Part shown: one piece after another, positions 19,466 through 28,980 of the stretch
How positions within the stretch are numbered: position 1 is the first letter of the stretch
How the letters are laid out: each line of letters starts with the position of its first letter
From: Bacteroidales bacterium
Lineage (GTDB): Bacteria; Bacteroidota; Bacteroidia; Bacteroidales; Muribaculaceae
DNA: 58,949 nt
NCBI GenBank assembly: GCA_021205635.1
Contig: JAJPXC010000155.1
Span: 1 to 58,949 of the forward strand
Direction: 5' to 3'
The notes under the pieces: model-generated
Seen by the model: the letters and a program-made list of their open reading frames with translations, nothing else
The model's database searches: none
What the model was told of the DNA's origin: nothing
Position numbers and translations under genes: made by a program

Positions 19466-20032
19466 ATGAAAGTAGATTGGCGACCAGGCACAATGCTTTA
19501 CCCCCTGCCCGCAGTGATCATCACCTGCGGCACGATGGAGGAATCCAATATGCTCACCGTTTCGTGGACGGGCACGATATGCTCCGACCCAGCGATGCTA
19601 TATATCTCAGTGCGTCCCTCGCGTCACAGCTACCCCATAATCAAGGAACGCATGGAGTTCACGGTCAACCTCACCACCAAGGCAATGGCCCGCGCCACCG
19701 ATTGGGTGGGCGTACGCTCGGGTGCCGAATACGACAAGTGGAAAGAGACAGGCCTCACCCCCGAGCCGGGAGTGAAAGTGGCGTGCCCATGTATCAAGGA
19801 GTCGCCGCTGGCAATTGAGTGCCGCGTGAAGGAGATTATCCCCCTTGGCACCCACGACATGTTTATCGCCGACGTCCTCAACGTCAGGGCCCAGGAGTCG
19901 CTGATCGATCCCGCGACAGGCGCTTTCGACCTTGGCGGAGCCGACTTGATCAGCTATATCCACGGCGGTTATTACAGCCAGGGCGAGAAGCTGGGCAAAT
20001 TCGGCTTCTCAGTGCAAAAGAAAAAGAAATAA
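19466..20032 (+). CDS. Flavin reductase-like FMN-binding protein
   Basis: 188 residues with the split-barrel flavin reductase-like fold. It begins with [24 protein letters not shown], has the [12 protein letters not shown] segment that lines the FMN site, and ends in a lysine-rich tail. Members of this group bind FMN and often act as general flavoprotein reductases. The physiological substrate is unknown. It sits between pyrI (7 bp upstream) and glyA (37 bp downstream) in the probable operon. Confidence 0.85.
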   Translation: MKVDWRPGTMLYPLPAVIITCGTMEESNMLTVSWTGTICSDPAMLYISVRPSRHSYPIIKERMEFTVNLTTKAMARATDWVGVRSGAEYDKWKETGLTPEPGVKVACPCIKESPLAIECRVKEIIPLGTHDMFIADVLNVRAQESLIDPATGAFDLGGADLISYIHGGYYSQGEKLGKFGFSVQKKKK

Positions 20033-20069
20033 ACCACCAATAGTACTACAATCATTCAAGGTATTCATT

Positions 20070-21350
20070 ATGGAAAAAGACCAAGAGATTTTTGACATCA
20101 TCGAGCGCGAACACCAGCGCCAGCTCCACGGTATCGAACTCATCGCCTCCGAGAACTTTGTAAGCCCCCAGGTGATGCAAGCCATGGGTTCGTGCTTGAC
20201 CAACAAATACGCCGAGGGTTATCCCGGCCACCGCTATTACGGCGGTTGCCAAGTGGTCGACTTGGCCGAGCAGTTGGCTATCGACCGTATCAAGAAACTG
20301 TACGGCGCCGAGTACGCCAACGTGCAACCCCACTCGGGCGCTCAGGCCAACATGGCCGTGTTCATGGCCTGCCTGCGTCCCGGCGACAAGTTCCTGGGAT
20401 TGAACCTCAGCCACGGCGGTCACTTGAGCCACGGTAGTCCCGTCAACTTCTCGGGCCTTGTGTTCCAAGCCCTGGAATACAACGTTAAGGAGGAGGACGG
20501 CCGCATCGACTACGAGCAGATGGAAGAGGTGGCACGCCGCGAGCGTCCCCGCCTGATCATCGGTGGCGCCAGCGCCTACTCCCGCGAGTGGGACTACGCC
20601 CGCATGCGTCGCCTTGCCGACGAGATCGGCGCTATTCTCATGATCGACATGGCCCACCCCGCTGGCCTTATCGCCGCAGGCCTGCTCGACAACCCCGTGA
20701 AATACGCCCACATCGTCACCTCCACCACCCACAAGACCCTGCGCGGTCCTCGTGGCGGCTTGATCCTTATGGGCAAGGACTTCGACAATCCCTGGGGCAA
20801 GACCAACCCCAAGGGCGAGATCCGCAAGATGTCGGCTCTCCTTGACTCCGCAGTGTTCCCCGGCGTGCAGGGCGGTCCCCTCGAGCACGTGATCGCCGCC
20901 AAGGCTGTGGCTTTCGGCGAGGCTCTGCAGCCCCGCTACAAGGAGTACCAAGCCCAAGTGAAGCGCAACGCCGCTGTTATGGCTCAAGGCTTGGTTGACA
21001 AGGGCTACAAGATCATCTCGGGTGGCACCGACAACCACTGCATGCTGGTCGACCTCCGTCCCAAGTTCCCCAACCTGACCGGTAAAGTGGCTGAGCGCGT
21101 GCTTGTGGAGGCCGACATCACCGCCAACAAGAATATGGTGCCCTTCGACACCCGTTCCCCCTTCCAAACCTCCGGCATACGCCTCGGCACGCCCGCCATC
21201 ACCACTCGTGGCGCCAAGGAGGACCTCATGGGCGAAATCGTGGAGATGATCGACACCGTGCTCTCTAATCCCGAGGACACAGCCAAGATCAAGGCCGTGC
21301 GCGACAAGGTAAACGCCACGATGGAGAATTACCCCATGTTCGCTTGGTAA
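20070..21350 (+). CDS. glyA: Serine hydroxymethyltransferase
   Basis: 426 residues, full length. It interconverts serine and glycine and loads tetrahydrofolate with a one-carbon unit. PLP binding is shown by the Schiff-base Lys (K222) in [14 protein letters not shown]. The N-terminal [10 protein letters not shown] and the NKYAEGYPG(H)RYYGG segment are family hallmarks. It is expressed with plsC, whose ATG is 10 bp beyond the glyA stop. Confidence 0.97.
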   Translation: MEKDQEIFDIIEREHQRQLHGIELIASENFVSPQVMQAMGSCLTNKYAEGYPGHRYYGGCQVVDLAEQLAIDRIKKLYGAEYANVQPHSGAQANMAVFMACLRPGDKFLGLNLSHGGHLSHGSPVNFSGLVFQALEYNVKEEDGRIDYEQMEEVARRERPRLIIGGASAYSREWDYARMRRLADEIGAILMIDMAHPAGLIAAGLLDNPVKYAHIVTSTTHKTLRGPRGGLILMGKDFDNPWGKTNPKGEIRKMSALLDSAVFPGVQGGPLEHVIAAKAVAFGEALQPRYKEYQAQVKRNAAVMAQGLVDKGYKIISGGTDNHCMLVDLRPKFPNLTGKVAERVLVEADITANKNMVPFDTRSPFQTSGIRLGTPAITTRGAKEDLMGEIVEMIDTVLSNPEDTAKIKAVRDKVNATMENYPMFAW

Positions 21351-21360
21351 CCAACCCCGT

Positions 21361-22077
21361 ATGATCGTTCTATATAGAATATACCAAATTTGCGTAATGC
21401 TGCCAGTACTACTTGTGCTGACAGCATTAACAGCTATTGCCACCATCATCGGCTCCGCCCTGGGCGGCGGCCGGTGGTGCGGCTATTATTTCCCCAAATA
21501 TTGGGCCAGGATGTTCTGCTGGCTCACGTTTGTCAACGTCAAGGTAACAGGCCGTGAGAATATCGACAAGGACACCTCTTACGTCTTTGTCGCCAACCAC
21601 CAGGGCGCCTACGACATTTTCTCGGTGTACGGTTTCCTCAACCACCAGTTCCGCTGGATGATGAAAAAGTCGCTCCAAAAGATTCCATTGGTAGGTTACA
21701 GTTGCCTGAAATCGGGTCAGATTTACGTTGACAATTCCTCACGCTCGGCCCTGCAAAAAACCATGGCCACGGCCGAGAAACAGCTGCGAGGAGGCATGTC
21801 GCTCGTGGTGTTCCCCGAGGGATCGCGCACGCTCACCGGCAAGATGGGAGCATTCAAGCGCGGCGCCTACAAATTGGCCACCGAGTTCCAGCTCCCAATG
21901 GTGCCCCTGACAATCGACGGCGCCTACCGTGTGTTGCCCCGCACATCCATTTTACCCCATTGGGGAACAATTCGGCTCACAATCCACAAGCCGATTTCCC
22001 CCGCTAAGGACGAGGCTGGCATCCCCGCTGTGATGGAAGCCACCAAGCAGTCCATCTCCTCGGCCCTCCCCGGCTAA
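21361..22077 (+). CDS. plsC: 1-acyl-sn-glycerol-3-phosphate acyltransferase
   Basis: 238 residues. An N-terminal membrane helix (residues ~5-30) anchors it to the inner membrane. The acyltransferase motif I is NHQGAYD (the Hx4D catalytic pair) and motif III is FPEGSRT. It acylates lysophosphatidic acid to phosphatidic acid in phospholipid synthesis. It follows glyA by 10 bp. A degenerate 14-bp repeat separates it from the LptF/G gene. Confidence 0.92.
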   Translation: MIVLYRIYQICVMLPVLLVLTALTAIATIIGSALGGGRWCGYYFPKYWARMFCWLTFVNVKVTGRENIDKDTSYVFVANHQGAYDIFSVYGFLNHQFRWMMKKSLQKIPLVGYSCLKSGQIYVDNSSRSALQKTMATAEKQLRGGMSLVVFPEGSRTLTGKMGAFKRGAYKLATEFQLPMVPLTIDGAYRVLPRTSILPHWGTIRLTIHKPISPAKDEAGIPAVMEATKQSISSALPG

Positions 22078-22078
22078 A

Positions 22079-22106
22079 CGTTAAATACTTAACGCTAAAT
22101 GCTTAA
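22079..22106 (+). repeat. Two-copy 14-bp degenerate repeat (7-bp period)
   Basis: ACGTTAAATACTTA (22079-22092) and ACGCTAAATGCTTA (22093-22106) are 12/14 identical and reach the LptF/G ATG at 22108. Same period and position as the other heptamer arrays. Confidence 0.6.
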
Positions 22107-22107
22107 C

Positions 22108-24045
22108 ATGAGAATAAAACGATTATACACCTTCATGCTACAGACGTTCCTGCCTCTGTTCATGATGACGTTTTTTATCGTTTTGTTCATCGTGTTGATG
22201 CAATTCCTATGGCGCTACATCGACGACCTTGTGGGCAAAGGTCTCGGTATGGGCCTCATTGGCGAGCTTTTCTTCTACGCCGCCTTGACCATGGTACCGA
22301 TGGCGCTCCCTCTCGCCATCCTGCTCGCGTCGCTAATGACATTCGGCAACCTAGGCGAGCGATTCGAGCTAACCGCCATGAAAGCCGCCGGCATCTCCCT
22401 GCTCAAGTGCATGAAGCCGCTGATTTGGCTTATGGTTGTCATCGCCATTGGCGCTTTCTTCTTCCAAAACAACGTCCTCCCGGTGGCCCAAACCAAAATG
22501 TGGACGCTCCTTTACTCCATGCGCCAAAAATCACCCGAAGTGGAGATTCCCGAGGGTGTGTTCTACGACCAATTGCCCGGACTGAACATCTACGTCGAGA
22601 ACAAAAACAAAGAGACTGGCGTACTTTACAACATGATGATTTACGACACGTCGAAAGGCTTCGAGAGCCTGCGCGTGTTGCTGGCCGATTCCGGCAAAAT
22701 GGCCATGACCGAGGACCAAACCCACCTGTTCCTCACCCTTTACGACGGTGCCCAATTCGAAAGCCTGCGCGAGCAGCAAGCAGGCGCCAATCCCGGCAAT
22801 CAGCCCTACCGCCGCGAGGCGTTCGACCGCAAGGAAATCCTCGTGGCCTTCGACAACAACTTCAACCGCATGGACGAGAGCGGCATGCGCAACCAATACG
22901 TGGGCAAAAACATCGCCGAGCTGCGAGCCACAATCGACTCAGTGTCGGCCCGTGTCGACTCGGTTGGCGACATTTACGCCCGCGAGCTTAAAACCACCAC
23001 CCGCGTGGGAGTAGAATACTACCGCAACAAAATGGAAAACGGCGAGGTGATAAAAGTGCCCACTCCTCCCGTAATTCTTGACCATCCCCTCAACCTCGAC
23101 TCCCTCGTCATGGCCGACAACGGCGCCTACGCCCGCGGCTACTACAACCAAGCCATGATCCGCGCCAAACGTGTAAAGCAAGATTACGAATTCAAGGCCA
23201 TCGTCACCTCCGACGACCTCAAGACCATCCGTCGACACGGCATCGAGCTGCACAAGAAATTCACCCTGTCGTTCGCCTGCATCATCTTCTTCTTCATCGG
23301 CGCTCCCCTTGGGGCCATCATACGAAAAGGAGGATTGGGCACACCGCTGATCATCTCCGTGTTCCTGTTCATCGTCTACTATATTATCGACAATACCGGC
23401 TACAAGATGGCCCGCGAAGGCCGTATGGAGGTGTGGGAAGGCATCTGGCTCAGCTCGGCCATCCTCCTCCCGCTGGGCTTGTTCTTCACCTACAAGGCGA
23501 TGAACGACTCGGCCGTGTTCAACAAGGACGCCTACCTCAACTTCTTCACCCGCCTGCTCGGCCTCCACGTCACCCGCCACTACGAGCTGAAGGAGGTGGC
23601 TATGGACGACATGAACCCCATAGTAGCCCTTGACAAACTCGATAACGTGAAAACGTCGTTGAAGCAGCTGCTTGCCATGGTTGAGAAACCTATGGGCTAC
23701 ATCCGATACCTTACCGTCGGAGGGCCCCGCTCGGAAATCGAGGCCGTCGAGACTGAGCTATCGGCCGCCACCGATTACATATCCAACGCCCGAGAGCCGC
23801 TCGTCGTGAACAAGCTCAGCGACTTCCCAATACTTCGCACCTATTGGCTCACCCAACCCTTCCCCAAGACTTGGATGGGCTGGACTGCCGCCATTATATT
23901 CCCCATCGGTGGAACAATGTGGCTCATTGCCCGTCGCCTGCGCCGCAACCTCGTGGCCAACATCCAAAAGGCCCTCAAAGTAGCCGACGAGGAAACCACC
24001 CTCCTCTCCAATTACTCTAACAAAGAACAAAATTCGCAAAAATGA
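22108..24045 (+). CDS. LptF/LptG family permease
   Basis: 645 residues, about 1.7 times the usual LptF/G length. The family forms the membrane part of the LptB2FG exporter that extracts lipopolysaccharide from the inner membrane. N-terminal helices (~residues 15-110) include [12 protein letters not shown], the coupling-helix region that contacts LptB. A periplasmic domain of ~250 residues follows, then helices at ~390-470. A ~130-residue C-terminal extension ends with another membrane segment, as seen in Bacteroidetes members. ATG 22108 is preferred over 22099, which falls inside the repeat. The end overlaps ribBA by 4 bp. Confidence 0.85.
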   Translation: MRIKRLYTFMLQTFLPLFMMTFFIVLFIVLMQFLWRYIDDLVGKGLGMGLIGELFFYAALTMVPMALPLAILLASLMTFGNLGERFELTAMKAAGISLLKCMKPLIWLMVVIAIGAFFFQNNVLPVAQTKMWTLLYSMRQKSPEVEIPEGVFYDQLPGLNIYVENKNKETGVLYNMMIYDTSKGFESLRVLLADSGKMAMTEDQTHLFLTLYDGAQFESLREQQAGANPGNQPYRREAFDRKEILVAFDNNFNRMDESGMRNQYVGKNIAELRATIDSVSARVDSVGDIYARELKTTTRVGVEYYRNKMENGEVIKVPTPPVILDHPLNLDSLVMADNGAYARGYYNQAMIRAKRVKQDYEFKAIVTSDDLKTIRRHGIELHKKFTLSFACIIFFFIGAPLGAIIRKGGLGTPLIISVFLFIVYYIIDNTGYKMAREGRMEVWEGIWLSSAILLPLGLFFTYKAMNDSAVFNKDAYLNFFTRLLGLHVTRHYELKEVAMDDMNPIVALDKLDNVKTSLKQLLAMVEKPMGYIRYLTVGGPRSEIEAVETELSAATDYISNAREPLVVNKLSDFPILRTYWLTQPFPKTWMGWTAAIIFPIGGTMWLIARRLRRNLVANIQKALKVADEETTLLSNYSNKEQNSQK

Positions 24046-25262
24046 AAGATACCCCTACCCTACTCGATCCCATTGAGGACGCCCTGGCCGATTTCCGCGA
24101 GGGCAAAATGGTAATCGTGGTTGACGACGAGGATCGCGAAAACGAAGGCGACCTCATCGTGGCCGCCGAGAAAATAACCCCCGAGCAGGTCAACTTCATG
24201 CTCAAAAACGCCAGAGGCGTGCTGTGCGCTCCCATCACCATCAGCCGCGCGCAGGAGCTCGACCTCGCTCCACAAGTTGCCCACAACACATCGGTGCTGG
24301 GCACGCCATTCACCGTCACCGTCGACAAGCTGGAAGGCTGCTCCACCGGCGTTTCAATCCACGACCGTTGCGCCACCATCCGCGCCTTGGCCGACCCCAA
24401 GTCGACCTCAGCCACATTCGGTCGCCCCGGCCATATCAACCCCCTTTACGCCCAAGATCAAGGCGTGCTCCGTCGAGCGGGCCACACCGAGGCCGCAGTC
24501 GACATGGCCCGCCTATGCGACATGCACCCCGCCGCCGCACTAATGGAGATTATGAGTGACGACGGCACCATGGCACGCCTCCCCGAGCTGCGCCGTCGAG
24601 CCGACGAATGGGGCCTCAAACTCATCTCCATCGCCGACCTTATCGCCTACCGTCACCGCCGCGAAAGCCTCGTCGAAAAGGGTGTGGAGGTACACATGCC
24701 TTCGGCCTATGGCGACTTCCGCCTTATCCCCTTCCGCCAGATAAGCAACGGCCTGGAGCACATCGCCCTGATCAAAGGCGACGTAGCCGACGGCGATCCC
24801 GTCCTCGTGCGCGTCCACTCATCATGCGCCACCGGTGATATCTTCGCCTCCAAGCGCTGCGACTGCGGCGAACAGCTCCACCAAGCCATGCGAATGGTCG
24901 AGAAAGAAGGTCGCGGAGCCATCCTTTACCTGAGCCAAGAAGGACGCGGCATCGGCCTAATGGACAAAATCCGAGCCTACAAGCTCCAAGAAGAGGGCAT
25001 GGACACCGTCGACGCCAACATCCACCTAGGCCACAAAGCCGATGAGCGAGACTACGGCGTCGGAGCTCAAATCCTCACCGCCCTCGGTATCAAAAAAATG
25101 CGACTGATGACCAACAACCCCTGCAAGCGCGCCGGCCTCGAAGGATACGGCCTTGAGATCGTCGAGAACGTCCCCATCGAGATAGCCCCCAACGACATCA
25201 ACCGCTTCTACATGCACACCAAAAAAGACCGCATGGGCCACGACCTCCACCAAGTTGACTAA
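24042..25262 (+). CDS. ribBA: Bifunctional 3,4-dihydroxy-2-butanone-4-phosphate synthase / GTP cyclohydrolase II
   Basis: 406 residues. The N-terminal RibB half (~1-205) has the acidic loop [12 protein letters not shown] and the [10 protein letters not shown]-like segment of butanone phosphate synthase. The C-terminal RibA half (~206-406) has zinc Cys in [11 protein letters not shown] and the GRGIGL segment of GTP cyclohydrolase II. Together they start both branches of riboflavin synthesis. It ends the operon and is followed by a hairpin at 25320-25348. No FMN riboswitch precedes it. Confidence 0.97.
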   Translation: MKDTPTLLDPIEDALADFREGKMVIVVDDEDRENEGDLIVAAEKITPEQVNFMLKNARGVLCAPITISRAQELDLAPQVAHNTSVLGTPFTVTVDKLEGCSTGVSIHDRCATIRALADPKSTSATFGRPGHINPLYAQDQGVLRRAGHTEAAVDMARLCDMHPAAALMEIMSDDGTMARLPELRRRADEWGLKLISIADLIAYRHRRESLVEKGVEVHMPSAYGDFRLIPFRQISNGLEHIALIKGDVADGDPVLVRVHSSCATGDIFASKRCDCGEQLHQAMRMVEKEGRGAILYLSQEGRGIGLMDKIRAYKLQEEGMDTVDANIHLGHKADERDYGVGAQILTALGIKKMRLMTNNPCKRAGLEGYGLEIVENVPIEIAPNDINRFYMHTKKDRMGHDLHQVD

Positions 25263-25319
25263 CCCGGAAAACCTAGGGATCGGCAGTGCCCCGGTGCAGC
25301 TTGTTAATTGATAATACGA

Positions 25320-25348
25320 AAAGTGCCGCTCTCACCGGGCGGCACTTT
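25320..25348 (+). terminator. Hairpin terminator after ribBA
   Basis: AAAGTGCCG (25320-25328) pairs with CGGCACTTT (25340-25348) around an 11-nt loop. With A-run and T-run flanks it can serve both ribBA and the convergent small gene. Confidence 0.7.
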
Positions 25349-25357
25349 CGCTATTTC

Positions 25358-25570
25358 TTACGGCTTTTGGCTCGCTGCGTCAATTCGTCGGGCAAACCAT
25401 CTATAAATTTGATATAACCCGACACCCAAGACCAACAGCAAAGCAACCTTAGTGACGGGGTTAAGCATATCGTTTTCGCGCAAATATCTATTGCAAAGAG
25501 ATATTAGACCGGCATATACGCCGCCCATTACTATCAAGCCGGCGAAAGCGGCTGCTATTTTCTTAATCAT
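25358..25570 (-). CDS. Small membrane protein, 70 aa
   Basis: Two hydrophobic segments, near residues 3-22 (IAAAFAGLIVMGGVYAGLI) and 38-55 (VALLLVLGVGLYQIY), with a basic end. ATG 25570 is chosen because the -7 box TATATTTG at 25587-25594 predicts transcription from about 25580. The ATGs at 25582 and 25642 would lie at or before that point. Function unknown. Convergent with ribBA across a shared hairpin. Confidence 0.5.
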   Translation of the reverse strand: MIKKIAAAFAGLIVMGGVYAGLISLCNRYLRENDMLNPVTKVALLLVLGVGLYQIYRWFARRIDAASQKP

Positions 25571-25586
25571 TTTCGAGTCCATTCTG

Positions 25587-25594
25587 CAAATATA
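25587..25594 (-). promoter_or_regulatory. -7 box of the 70-aa membrane protein gene
   Basis: TATATTTG on the minus strand. Confidence 0.5.
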
Positions 25595-25622
25595 CGTCTT
25601 TTCCGCGAGATACCGGCCAATA

Positions 25623-25630
25623 TAACTTTG
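25623..25630 (+). promoter_or_regulatory. -7 box before the ClpP-like fragment
   Basis: TAACTTTG, 23 bp before ATG 25654. The truncated gene may still be transcribed. Confidence 0.5.
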
Positions 25631-25653
25631 TATCGCAAACATTTTCCGACACT

Positions 25654-25881
25654 ATGGCCAAGCCCAACTACCACATAACGCTCAAAGGCTACGTCGGGGG
25701 CAGCGACTTCGACCGCACGACGGTCGACCGCATTACCGCCGTGTCGAAGGCTTACCGCCGGGGCAACGCCGCCTCCAAGGTCAAGCTCCACTCCCAGGAG
25801 ATGATGCTTGCCCAAGTCGGCTCACCCCTCGCTATCGAAAACGCCCACCGAAACCTGCTCGACATGGAAGACGACGAGTGA
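25654..25881 (+). pseudogene. Fragment resembling the N-terminus of a phage ClpP-type head protease
   Basis: 75 residues. The first ~22 (YHITLKGYVGGSDF) resemble the opening strand of ClpP-like prohead proteases in Bacteroidetes prophages. The Ser and His catalytic regions of such proteases (~200 residues) are missing. The remainder (SKVKLHSQEMMLAQVGSP) is unlike them. It could instead be a small protein with a chance match. It abuts the convergent small gene at 25882 and sits among other broken phage-like genes. Confidence 0.4.
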
Positions 25882-26070
25882 TTACCGGCAAAGTTTATAA
25901 ATAAAACTCCCTAAAAAGCATATTACTAAGCCTATTCCAATGCCGATAAGGAACCAAGGATGTCCTTTAATCGCCATGACTATACCACTACAAATAATAA
26001 TCACAAGGAAAAACCAATTTGTAGCTACCTTATTCCAAGAGTATTTGAACGATTCTGTTAACTTCTCCAT
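25882..26070 (-). CDS. Small two-helix membrane protein, 62 aa
   Basis: Two hydrophobic helices at about residues 18-33 (NWFFLVIIICSGIVMAI) and 39-58 (FLIGIGIGLVICFLGSFIY), with charged ends. The -7 box TAAATTTG lies 23 bp upstream at 26093-26100. Function unknown. It is more AT-rich than its neighbours, as expected for an acquired or fast-evolving gene. Confidence 0.55.
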   Translation of the reverse strand: MEKLTESFKYSWNKVATNWFFLVIIICSGIVMAIKGHPWFLIGIGIGLVICFLGSFIYKLCR

Positions 26071-26092
26071 TTTGCGAATTAGTTATTTGTCG

Positions 26093-26100
26093 CAAATTTA
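26093..26100 (-). promoter_or_regulatory. -7 box of the 62-aa membrane protein gene
   Basis: TAAATTTG on the minus strand. Confidence 0.55.
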
Positions 26101-26113
26101 GCAAAAATTTCGT

Positions 26114-26326
26114 ATGCCGACACCAAACGCTATCGAAGTTTGCCGCACCGACCTCTTTACCAAGGAGGACGAGCTGCGGCAGCGTTATCCACAAGTGATT
26201 GTGGACAAGGTGTTGCGCGTGCGGGAGATATACCAGTGGTTCATCAGCAACCCCGACGGCACCGATGCGTTTTCTCCCATTCGGTCGAAGCTACTTCGTG
26301 GTCGACACCCTCTACATCGGCTGTGA
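26114..26326 (+). pseudogene. Truncated phage-like gene, possible terminase small subunit
   Basis: 70 residues. The segment YPQVIVDKVLRVREIYQWFISNPD resembles the start of small DNA-packaging proteins in Bacteroidetes transposable prophages, which continue with a helix-turn-helix. Here the frame shifts after ~50 residues into an unrelated tail. A continuation (RSYFVVDTLYIGC) is readable in another frame up to ~26400. I treat it as a remnant. The family assignment rests on resemblance only. Confidence 0.35.
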
Positions 26327-26400
26327 AAAATTTCCGCAGCACTACACTGCCTCCCTCAATATTGCCGGCGTTTTGTACTTCTCAATCCAAAGATTTAAGC

Positions 26401-26408
26401 TACCTTTG
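26401..26408 (+). promoter_or_regulatory. -7 box before the AlbA_2 remnant
   Basis: TACCTTTG, 20 bp before ATG 26428. It suggests the promoter survived the internal deletion. Confidence 0.5.
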
Positions 26409-26427
26409 TAATTCAAATCGACAGAAG

Positions 26428-27023
26428 ATGAGTGAAAGCCAAAACATAGAATACAAGGAGTCCTGGCGTGACGAATATTTGCGGCAGATTTGCGGCCTGG
26501 CCAACGCCAAAGGCGGCTCGCTCTTTGTCGGTGTGAATGATCGTGGTGAAGTCGTAGGCGTAGCCAATGCCAAGATTATCTTGACAGCAGCGCAATACAA
26601 ATCCGCATCAACCTCGACGAGATGTGGATTTCCAATGACCTGGCCTTCAATTCTCCGTGGACTCCGGAAACGCTGATGGCACCCCACAAATCGAAACCCT
26701 CCAACCCACTGCTTGCCAAGACCTTCTTTCAGGCGGGCTACGTAGAACGCTGGGGGCGCGGCATAGAGGAGATGTGTCGTTACAGCGTGGAACATGGATG
26801 TCCCAAACCCTTCTACCGCGAAACTCCCGGTGGCATTATGCTCGTAATGCCTGCACATCCTGACACCATAGCCCTGCAAGGCGGTGAGATACCCGCAAGC
26901 CAAGACATAGATGTCGCCGACAAGTATTTACAGGACACGTTACAGGACACCGAGTTGATTTTACAGGACACGTTACAGGACACACTTTCCTATATCCAAC
27001 GAAATCCCCCGGTGCCGATATGA
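26428..27023 (+). pseudogene. AlbA_2/RecG-like ATP-binding regulator with internal deletion
   Basis: The N-terminal piece from ATG 26428 carries the AlbA_2 signature (NIEYKESWRDEYLRQICGLANA, then GGSLFVGVNDRGEVVGV). After ~50 residues the reading continues in another frame from about 26605 (IRINLDEMWISND) into the C-terminal HATPase_c_4-type region (NPLLAKTFFQAGYVERWGRGIEEM). About 250-300 residues that normally lie between are absent. The tail has four LQDT units that usually lead into a winged helix. Deletion plus frameshift make this a clear pseudogene of a putative DNA-binding regulator. Confidence 0.75.
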
Positions 27024-27644
27024 GGACATCGCCTCGAATTCGCCCACTTTAGAATCCAGGCCGGGTTGCCAAGTTTCGTGCTAAGCGTATCGGAATGGAT
27101 TGAAGCCACCGATGCAATAGGCCTCGTAGTGAAGAAAGGACGCTATGGAGGCACTTATGCCTATAAGGATATAGCGTTTGAGTTTGGCTCCGCAATAAGT
27201 GTTCCTTTCAAACTCTATTTGATTGAGGAGTTCCAGCGCCTGAAGGAGCAGGAGCAAGCCCTGCTGGGCTGGTCGGCCAAGCGTGAGTTGTCGAAAATCA
27301 ACTACCGCATACACACCGACGCCATAAAGGAGCATCTGATTCCTCCGACCATCACCGCCCAACAAGCCTCCATAGTCTACGCCAACGAGGCTGACGTGCT
27401 CAACGTGGCGATGTTCGGCAAGACAGCCAAGCAATGGCGTGAGGAAAACCCAGACAAGAAGGGCAACATACGCGACTACACCACAATCAACGAACTAATC
27501 TGTCTCTCCAACATGGAGAGCCTTAACGCCGTGTTCATCGACCAGGGCTTGCCGCAGCCCGAGCGCCTTATAAAGCTCAACGAAATAGCCGTCAACCAAA
27601 TGCGCATACTCGAACAGGACGGCGACCGCAAATTGCTGAAATAA
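27024..27644 (+). pseudogene. N-truncated KilA-N domain protein
   Basis: From a stop at 27021 the frame reads HRLEFAHFRIQAGLPSFVLSVSEWIEATDAIG and continues to 27644. The segment GRYGGTYAYKDIAFEFGSAIS...FKLYLIEEFQRLK is the second half of a KilA-N DNA-binding domain, and the region after it (INYRIHTDAIKEHLIPP) is the usual companion part. The first ~60 residues, including the normal start, are missing. The only possible start is TTG at 27066. Intact members are antirepressor-like proteins of phages and plasmids. Confidence 0.7.
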
Positions 27645-27859
27645 GCAGTTGTAAGGGGGATTCTCATTCGCCACCGTCCCGACGACTTCCCGCAGTGGCA
27701 CTCGTCGCCCACCGCCCGGCTCTTTTCCCCTCCCAAGTTCGAGAACAAAAATCCGCCTCCGGCTACTTTTTCTGAGCGATGCAAGTATCTGATATTTATA
27801 GACATAGCTTTGCAGGTCAAATTTTTTACTGTTGGCACACAAAATAATCTGCGAAATAA

Positions 27860-27891
27860 TTTGGTTTATAAAATAAACCATTGTAATTTTG
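27860..27891 (+). promoter_or_regulatory. Promoter of the membrane protein/winged-helix operon
   Basis: TTTG at 27860-27863, a 20-bp spacer and TAATTTTG at 27884-27891. A 19-bp palindrome fills the spacer. The preceding stretch 27645-27859 shows no gene. It contains one isolated TAGCTTTG box at 27815-27822. Confidence 0.85.
27863..27881 (+). promoter_or_regulatory. Operator 1 (19-bp palindrome between -33 and -7)
   Basis: TGGTTTATAAAATAAACCA is a perfect inverted repeat (TGGTTTAT/ATAAACCA, 3-bp centre) that fills the promoter spacer. A bound protein would block RNA polymerase. Confidence 0.7.
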
Positions 27892-27930
27892 CAGCGTCGT
27901 TCGGCACGAGCGACTTTTATTAGCGACAAA

Positions 27931-27949
27931 TAGTTTACATTATAAACCA
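27931..27949 (+). promoter_or_regulatory. Operator 2 (matching 19-bp site in the leader)
   Basis: TAGTTTACATTATAAACCA matches operator 1 at 15 of 19 positions. Its centre is 68 bp from that of operator 1, and it ends 16 bp before ATG 27966. Confidence 0.65.
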
Positions 27950-27965
27950 CTTAAATAATCTCAAC

Positions 27966-28595
27966 ATGGAAGAAAAGAACATCACCTCACAGGAGAGCAT
28001 GGCTATCATCTCAGAGATGATAGAGCGCTCCAAACACCACCGCTACCTCGGTGACGGCAACATCCTGCTCCTTTGGGGCTACCTCACTGTCGCAGTAGCC
28101 GGACTGGTGTGGCTGCTCCTGGCCGTAACGCATCACCCCGCGATGAATTGGTTCTGGTTCCTCATCTGGATAATCGGGGGCATAGCCACTCCGATTATGG
28201 TTCGCAAGCGCCGCGACAAGTCGGGCGTGACCACCTACACCGACAACATCTCCAACGCGCTTTGGTCGATTGTCGGCTATTCGGCAATCGCCCTCACTTT
28301 CCTCTGCCTCGGCTTCCTGCTCGCCGGAGGCAAGGATAGTTGGAGCGCGATGCTGATGCTCCCCCTCATTATTGTGGGCATAGCCGAGATAATGCAGGGC
28401 GTAGTGATACGTGAGCGCTGCCTTGTGTGGGGCGGTGCAATCGGGCTGCTATGCGGCTTGTTCACCCTGTGCTGCATCGCCGGGGGTGTAGTGTTGGCAG
28501 CCCGCTGGTTCATGCCCATGTTCATCATTGCCTTCGCAGCTATGATGATAGTGCCGGGTCACGTGCTCAATTCCAAAAGCCGTCGAGAGAAATGA
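27966..28595 (+). CDS. Multi-pass membrane protein, unknown function
   Basis: 209 residues. After a polar N-terminus (~35 residues) there are about five to six hydrophobic helices, at ~35-55, 62-78, 98-120, 130-146, 155-178 and 182-200, and a basic C-terminal end. No transporter motif is seen. The stop overlaps the start of the winged-helix gene (ATGA), so the two form an operon under the promoter at 27860-27891. Pairs of a small membrane protein with a winged-helix regulator are common in Bacteroidales. The likely arrangement is autoregulation through the two operators. Confidence 0.7.
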   Translation: MEEKNITSQESMAIISEMIERSKHHRYLGDGNILLLWGYLTVAVAGLVWLLLAVTHHPAMNWFWFLIWIIGGIATPIMVRKRRDKSGVTTYTDNISNALWSIVGYSAIALTFLCLGFLLAGGKDSWSAMLMLPLIIVGIAEIMQGVVIRERCLVWGGAIGLLCGLFTLCCIAGGVVLAARWFMPMFIIAFAAMMIVPGHVLNSKSRREK

Positions 28596-28873
28596 AAGAG
28601 CTTGACCCACTGCTCCACTCGCAACTGCGGTTGGCCGTGATGTCAATTCTCATGAATGTCGAGGAGGCCGATTTTGTCTACCTCAAGGAGAAGACACAAT
28701 CGACGGCAGGCAACCTCAGTGTGCAGATTGACAAACTCTCCACCGCAGGCTACATCATCGCCGAGAAAGGCTTTGTCGGGAAAAAGACCCGCACAGCCTG
28801 CCGCGTGACCGACAAAGGGCGTAGGGCGTTTGAGCAATATGTCGAAGACCTCAAGGCCCTACTGAACCTCTAA
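28592..28873 (+). CDS. Winged-helix transcriptional regulator
   Basis: 94 residues. A single winged-helix domain of the MarR/HTH_34 type: LAVMSILMNVEEADFVYLKEKTQ (helices 1-2), TAGNLSVQIDKLSTAGYI (recognition helix), then KTRTACRVTDKGRRAFEQY (the wing). The start is ATG 28592, overlapping the membrane protein stop. It is the natural candidate to bind the two palindromes at 27863-27881 and 27931-27949. No ligand-binding domain is present, so any signal may come through the membrane protein. That last point is inference. Confidence 0.85.
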   Translation: MKELDPLLHSQLRLAVMSILMNVEEADFVYLKEKTQSTAGNLSVQIDKLSTAGYIIAEKGFVGKKTRTACRVTDKGRRAFEQYVEDLKALLNL

Positions 28874-28898
28874 CGTACCACCGCGCTTTTTACCGCAC

Positions 28899-28940
28899 AA
28901 TCGGGTGTTGGTAGCTTTGCGCTACTGACACCCGATTTTC
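28899..28940 (+). terminator. Strong two-step hairpin terminator after the winged-helix gene
   Basis: AATCGGGTGT (28899-28908) pairs with ACACCCGATT (28928-28937), then a TG/TG internal loop, then GTAGC/GCTAC around TTTGC, followed by TTC. It may also end minus-strand transcripts. Confidence 0.8.
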
Positions 28941-28980
28941 TATGCAGACAATATCAATCGCCTTCACCGTGCCGCAGGGG

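Noticed and set aside
20052-21449. A 465-residue open frame antisense to glyA
   Set aside because: Same shadow effect over a well-conserved gene; His/Val/Gly-rich nonsense composition.
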